A stretch of DNA of 64,000 nt from Hymenobacter sublimis (GTDB lineage: Bacteria; Bacteroidota; Bacteroidia; Cytophagales; Hymenobacteraceae): assembly GCF_023101345.1 (NCBI RefSeq), contig NZ_CP095848.1:681501-745500 (forward strand), written 5' to 3'. Of the stretch, positions 60,020 through 64,000 are shown piece after piece. The number at the start of each line of letters is the position of its first letter. Position 1 is the first letter of the stretch. The position numbers were made by a program, and so were the translations under genes. The notes below the pieces were generated by a model, which made no database searches, had not been told where the DNA came from, and worked only from the letters and a program-made list of their open reading frames with translations.

Positions 60020-62644
60020 TTACTCGCCTTTCTTCTTCGAGTCTTTCGGCTCATCGTCGTTTGGTTCGGGAGTTTCCTCCGGCCGCTCGTCGCTGGCGAG
60101 GTTGGGCGTTTCACCGCTCTTGCTCACGGCAAAGGTTAGCTCCTCGGCGCCGGCTGCGTAGTCGGCTGTGATGACGTCGCCCTGCGCAATTTCGGCTTTC
60201 AGGATTTCCTCGGCAATCGGGTCTTCGATATACTTCTGGATAGCCCGGTTCAGGGGACGCGCACCGTACTTGGGGTCGTAGCCTTTTTCAGCCACGAAGT
60301 CCTTGGCGGCATCGGTCAGCTCTACGCGGTAACCCAACGTCTGGATACGGCTCAACAGCTTATGCAAGCTGATGTCGATGATGCGGTGAATATCGGCCTT
60401 CTCCAAGGAGTTGAAGACAATCACGTCGTCCAAACGGTTGAGGAACTCCGGTGAGAAGGTTTTCCGCAGGGCATTGGTGATAGTGCCCTTGGTCAGCTCA
60501 TCCATATTCTCCTGACGGGCCTTCGTGCCGAAGCCGATGCCCGCGCCGAAGTCCTGCAGGTCACGTGCCCCGATGTTCGAGGTCATGATGATGATGGTGT
60601 TCCGGAAATCCACCTTGCGGCCCAGGCCGTCGGTCAGGATACCGTCGTCCAGCACCTGCAGCAGCAGGTTGTATACGTCGGGGTGGGCCTTCTCGATTTC
60701 GTCGAGCAGGATGACAGAATACGGCTTGCGGCGGATTTTCTCTGTCAGCTGGCCACCTTCTTCGTAGCCCACGTAGCCGGGAGGCGCGCCCACTAGGCGC
60801 GAGATGCTGAACTTCTCCATGTACTCCGACATGTCAATCCGCACCAGCGAATCTTCCTTATCGAACAGGTAGGTAGCCAATACTTTGGCCAGCTCCGTCT
60901 TACCTACGCCGGTTGGGCCCAGGAATACGAACGAACCGATCGGCTTTTTGGGGTCTTTCAGGCCCACACGGGTACGCTGGATGGCTTTCACCAACTGCTT
61001 GATGGCCTTATCCTGGCCAATCACCTTACCCTGTAGCTCCTCGCCCATATTGAGCAGCTTGTGACTCTCCTTTTGAGCAACGCGGGAAACGGGAATACCG
61101 GTCATCATGGCAATAACCTCGGCCACGTTCTCCTCTTTCACCGTGTAGCGCTTCTTCTTGGTCTCCTCTTCCCAGTCTTTCTTAGCCTGGTCGAGCTGAT
61201 CAATGAGCTTCTTCTCAGTGTCGCGGAGCTTAGCGGCTTCCTCGTATTTCTGCGACTTCACCACGCGGTTCTTCTCCACCTTGATGTTCTCAATCTGCTC
61301 CTCGAGCTTGAGAATATCTTCGGGTACCACGATGTTGTTGATGTGCACGCGGGCACCGGCCTCGTCAAGAATGTCGATGGCCTTGTCTGGCAGGAAACGG
61401 TCCGACATATAGCGGTCCGACAGCTTCACGCAGGCCTCGATGGCCTTATCGGTGTACAGAACGTGGTGGTGGTCCTGATACTTGTCCTTGATGTTGTTCA
61501 GGATTTCGATGGTTTCCTCGGGGGTAGTGGGGTCTACCATTACCATTTGGAAACGACGAGCCAAAGCACCATCCTTCTCAATGTACTGGCGGTATTCATC
61601 AAGCGTGGTAGCGCCAATGCATTGAATTTCGCCACGAGCTAGGGCTGGCTTGAACATGTTGGAAGCGTCCAGCGAACCGGAAGCACCGCCAGCACCTACA
61701 ATTGTGTGCAGCTCGTCGATGAACAGGATAACATCGGGCGACTTTTCCAGCTCGTTCATCACGGCCTTCATGCGCTCCTCAAACTGGCCACGGTACTTAG
61801 TGCCAGCTACCAATGAAGCAAGGTCAAGCGTAACTACGCGCTTACCAAACAGCACCCGCGACACCTTCTTCTGGATGATGCGCAGAGCAAGGCCTTCGGC
61901 AATAGCCGTTTTACCAACGCCAGGCTCACCAATCAGGATAGGGTTGTTCTTCTTGCGGCGCGACAAGATTTGAGCAACACGCTCAATCTCCTTTTCGCGG
62001 CCCACAATGGGGTCGAGCTTGTCTTCCTCGGCGAGCTTGGTCAGGTCGCGGCCGAAGTTGTCGAGCACAGGCGTGCGCGACTTCTCGTTGCCTTTCTTGG
62101 GTGCCGCACCGGCCCCGGCGCCACCACGGCCCTGGCCGCCGCTTCCGAAGAGGCGGTCGTTATCGTCGTCGTCGGCCTCGGGGCCGTTGGTGGGGTTGTT
62201 CGCCGTGTTACCGTGGTAGTCCAGCGAATCGCGCACAGATTCGTAGTTCACGTTGAATTTGCTCAAAATTTGGGACGAAATATTATCCTCATCGCGCAGA
62301 ATCGACAGCAGTAAATGCTCGGTGCCGATAATTTCGCTCTTGAAGATTTTGGCCTCGAGGTAGGTGATCTTGAGAACCTTCTCGGTCTGTTTGGTGAGCG
62401 GGATGGAGCCAGTGATGCTCGTGCCCTGCGTGGCCGTGTTGCGGGTGGCTTGCTCCAGGGCGTACTTCAGCTCGTCCACCGATACACCCAATTTCTTGAG
62501 CAGACCAATGGCCGTGCCTTCCCCTTCGCGAATCATGCCCAGCAATAAGTGTTCGGTACCGATATAATCGTGCCCGAGCCGGATGGCCTCTTCCCGGCTC
62601 AGGGAGATGACCTCCTTGACTCGATTTGAGAATTTAGCTTCCAT
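60020..62644 (-). CDS. clpC: Clp ATPase ClpC
   Basis: 874 residues. Two Clp N repeats ([20 protein letters not shown] and [20 protein letters not shown]), AAA+ domain 1 with Walker [15 protein letters not shown], a UVR-type middle region ([34 protein letters not shown]), and AAA+ domain 2 with Walker [15 protein letters not shown] and the C-terminal D2-small domain. It unfolds proteins for ClpP or acts as a disaggregase. clpP is not in the window. A Gly-rich linker ([19 protein letters not shown]) between the N domain and AAA1 is longer than in Bacillus ClpC. Confidence 0.96.
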   Translation of the reverse strand: MEAKFSNRVKEVISLSREEAIRLGHDYIGTEHLLLGMIREGEGTAIGLLKKLGVSVDELKYALEQATRNTATQGTSITGSIPLTKQTEKVLKITYLEAKIFKSEIIGTEHLLLSILRDEDNISSQILSKFNVNYESVRDSLDYHGNTANNPTNGPEADDDDNDRLFGSGGQGRGGAGAGAAPKKGNEKSRTPVLDNFGRDLTKLAEEDKLDPIVGREKEIERVAQILSRRKKNNPILIGEPGVGKTAIAEGLALRIIQKKVSRVLFGKRVVTLDLASLVAGTKYRGQFEERMKAVMNELEKSPDVILFIDELHTIVGAGGASGSLDASNMFKPALARGEIQCIGATTLDEYRQYIEKDGALARRFQMVMVDPTTPEETIEILNNIKDKYQDHHHVLYTDKAIEACVKLSDRYMSDRFLPDKAIDILDEAGARVHINNIVVPEDILKLEEQIENIKVEKNRVVKSQKYEEAAKLRDTEKKLIDQLDQAKKDWEEETKKKRYTVKEENVAEVIAMMTGIPVSRVAQKESHKLLNMGEELQGKVIGQDKAIKQLVKAIQRTRVGLKDPKKPIGSFVFLGPTGVGKTELAKVLATYLFDKEDSLVRIDMSEYMEKFSISRLVGAPPGYVGYEEGGQLTEKIRRKPYSVILLDEIEKAHPDVYNLLLQVLDDGILTDGLGRKVDFRNTIIIMTSNIGARDLQDFGAGIGFGTKARQENMDELTKGTITNALRKTFSPEFLNRLDDVIVFNSLEKADIHRIIDISLHKLLSRIQTLGYRVELTDAAKDFVAEKGYDPKYGARPLNRAIQKYIEDPIAEEILKAEIAQGDVITADYAAGAEELTFAVSKSGETPNLASDERPEETPEPNDDEPKDSKKKGE

Positions 62645-62766
62645 GCAGATAAGGTAGTGAAGAAAAACGGAACCCCGCCAGGGTAAAAGAAGCCACTAAA
62701 ACGGGTTTGGCCGATGTAACCTGAAAACAGATTGTGTCGGGCGAAGGTTCGGAGGCGGCAATAGCA

Positions 62767-63414
62767 CTACGCAAGAAAACTGCCGGCGGCCGGGCCCTGC
62801 ATAAATAGCAGGTCTAAGATGCTGAGTCCCGGTACAAAATCTTTACCAAAGGACTGTGGGTAGGGATGAACCGACTTCCTGTCAGGTCCGGACGAGGCGG
62901 AGTCTTTTGGTGTCAGCCAATCGCGCCGGTCACGCACAAAATCGGGGGCTAAGGGTGAGTCGAAAGCAGGAAGGAGGGGAGGGGAGTACTCTGCCGTCAG
63001 GTGAACGGGTAGCCGCAGCCGTAGGCAGCGCAGGTAGAACCTAATCAGCAGCAAGTTGAGGTCGAACAGAAGCTGAGGTTTCTGTACGTAGATGTCGTGC
63101 AGATAGTCGGCATAATATTCAAAATACGGTGTACCACCATACGCGGTTTGCAAGGTGCGCCAATGCCGATGCACCCAGTTTTGGCGGTAATCTATTTCAA
63201 TTGCCGAAGTCAGGACCTTTTCGCTGCGGTTGCCATCCACTACGGGTACCGTGAGGGGCTGCACTCCCTGGGCCGTCAGGAGTAGGCAACGGTTGCGGTA
63301 GGTTTGCTTGCGGTAATTATCGTGAGCTTCCAGCCATAAGGCGTCGGCCCCGAGCAATTCGGCAAAAAAAGCAGCGGGTGGGTTGTACTGCGACTCAAAT
63401 AGAACGGAAGGCAT
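62767..63414 (-). CDS. WbqC family protein
   Basis: 215 residues. FESQYNPPAAFFAELLGADA, LWLEAHDNYRKQTYRNRCLL and LTVPVVDGNRSEKVLTSAIE are the WbqC-like opening (QY.P...Y...L.......L....RNR). WbqC proteins occur with O-antigen or other surface-polysaccharide genes, and their exact role is unsettled. The C-terminus GLSILDLLFMQGPAAGSFL is the family end. No polysaccharide cluster is adjacent. It begins 122 bases beyond the clpC start, on the same strand. Confidence 0.88.
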   Translation of the reverse strand: MPSVLFESQYNPPAAFFAELLGADALWLEAHDNYRKQTYRNRCLLLTAQGVQPLTVPVVDGNRSEKVLTSAIEIDYRQNWVHRHWRTLQTAYGGTPYFEYYADYLHDIYVQKPQLLFDLNLLLIRFYLRCLRLRLPVHLTAEYSPPLLPAFDSPLAPDFVRDRRDWLTPKDSASSGPDRKSVHPYPQSFGKDFVPGLSILDLLFMQGPAAGSFLA

Positions 63415-63664
63415 GTAAAAGGGAAACGCGAAACAGTAAGCTGGGAAAGTAAAGGGTGAGCTGCGAAACAGAAAAGTAGATACCTAAACAGAGTTGGAAG
63501 TTGCAGCAAACTCAGGTCAGATAGGTTGCTTTCCAAATATGAACCTGCCAATGACAAAACTGGGATGAGGCAATTGAAACGCTGCTTTAAGCTGGCGCGT
63601 TTGCCCGTACATATTTCCCCACGTAAGCGTTTGGGGAATACATTCAGCCTGTTACTCTGACACT

Positions 63665-64000
63665 ATGTCGTTTTTATTTCGTGCCCTGCTGCTTTTGGGA
63701 GTTCTGGGGTTAAGTATGGGGTCGGCCACCGCCCAGCATCAGGTGCGCTTGGATGTGGCTTCCTTTCGCAACGATGACATAGCCGTGAAGGGAGGCGTAG
63801 TGGAAATCTACGTGACGGTTTCTGGCAAAAACCTTACGTACCAGCGGCGCGGGCCCAAACTATTTCAGGCCGCATTCAACGTTACCTTGGAGGCAGTGCG
63901 CAACGACGGCACGGCCGTCTACCAGGAAACAGTAACGCTCAAGCCGCCAGTACTGCGCGATACTACGGCTGCCATCAAAAATCCGCTGAGCTTTCAGAAG
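63665..64000 (+). CDS. Secreted protein, 5' part only; possibly GWxTD-type
   Basis: 112 codons are visible and the frame is open to the window edge. Signal peptide MSFLFRALLLLGVLGLSMGS, then ATAQ. The mature start HQVRLDVASFRNDDIAVKGG, then VVEIYVTVSGKNLTYQRRG and LFQAAFNVTLEAVRNDGTAV, is like the N-terminal region of Bacteroidota GWxTD-domain proteins, which have this beta-sandwich opening, but the defining C-terminal motif is outside the window. Confidence 0.7.
   Translation, partial: MSFLFRALLLLGVLGLSMGSATAQHQVRLDVASFRNDDIAVKGGVVEIYVTVSGKNLTYQRRGPKLFQAAFNVTLEAVRNDGTAVYQETVTLKPPVLRDTTAAIKNPLSFQK

Overview
The window reads as a chromosomal segment of a GC-rich member of the Bacteroidota, most like Hymenobacter or a close relative in the Cytophagales. 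This rests on several things: a glycoside hydrolase with a C-terminal type IX secretion sorting domain, a DUF4835 protein, the GH3/serine-hydrolase fusion, two promoter-like TACCTTTG boxes (the TAnnTTTG -7 element of this phylum), general absence of Shine-Dalgarno sequences, and the gene order bamD - rpoZ - coaC/coaB - DUF4835 - recN. I saw no rRNA, tRNA, CRISPR array, prophage or insertion sequence.

Layout. 1-2.6 kb: 3'-truncated GH3/beta-lactamase-fold fusion (minus). 2.9-7.5 kb: mutL, two rhomboid proteases, a DUF4468 protein (plus). 7.6-10.0 kb: mdh and tilS (minus). 10.2-18.5 kb: a long plus-strand housekeeping run for envelope biogenesis (OstA/LptA-like, BamD), RNA polymerase omega, CoA synthesis (coaC and coaB as separate genes), DUF4835, recN and fabI. 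18.5-28.6 kb: accessory metabolism: a DUF3885 protein, a CYP152-type P450, two pectinesterases flanking an OprO/P-type porin, small TerB-like and ACT proteins, a PRISE-type reductase, a secreted protein and an orphan barstar. 28.7-29.3 kb: an AT-rich, probably acquired gene. 29.3-38.2 kb: an MsbA-like ABC exporter, two alpha/beta hydrolases (one RsbQ-like), a lone molybdopterin-binding subunit and an M28 peptidase. 38.4-44.0 kb: GH16-CBM6-T9SS enzyme, small lipoproteins, dienelactone hydrolase, cupin, Kazal-type lipoprotein and two YtxH-type stress proteins. 44.0-44.6 kb: a gene-free block with two homologous tandem elements. 44.6-64 kb: lysS, an unknown protein, Prc protease, a YflT/glycine-zipper protein, proline dehydrogenase, aroB-aroA, a BtuF-like binding protein, an M42 peptidase, pccB, clpC, WbqC and the start of a secreted protein.

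The most interesting signal is the duplicated gene-free unit at 44.04-44.57 kb. Its two diverged copies (roughly 70% identical by eye) each end in a strong intrinsic terminator. The predicted helices are kept by compensatory base changes between the copies, which is what a duplicated structured small RNA would show. Also notable are a shared 31-base operator-like block upstream of both pectinesterases, a split CoaBC whose decarboxylase half lacks the usual flap cysteine, non-ATG starts for both aro genes with palindromes between them, and a YtxH-CsbD domain fusion.
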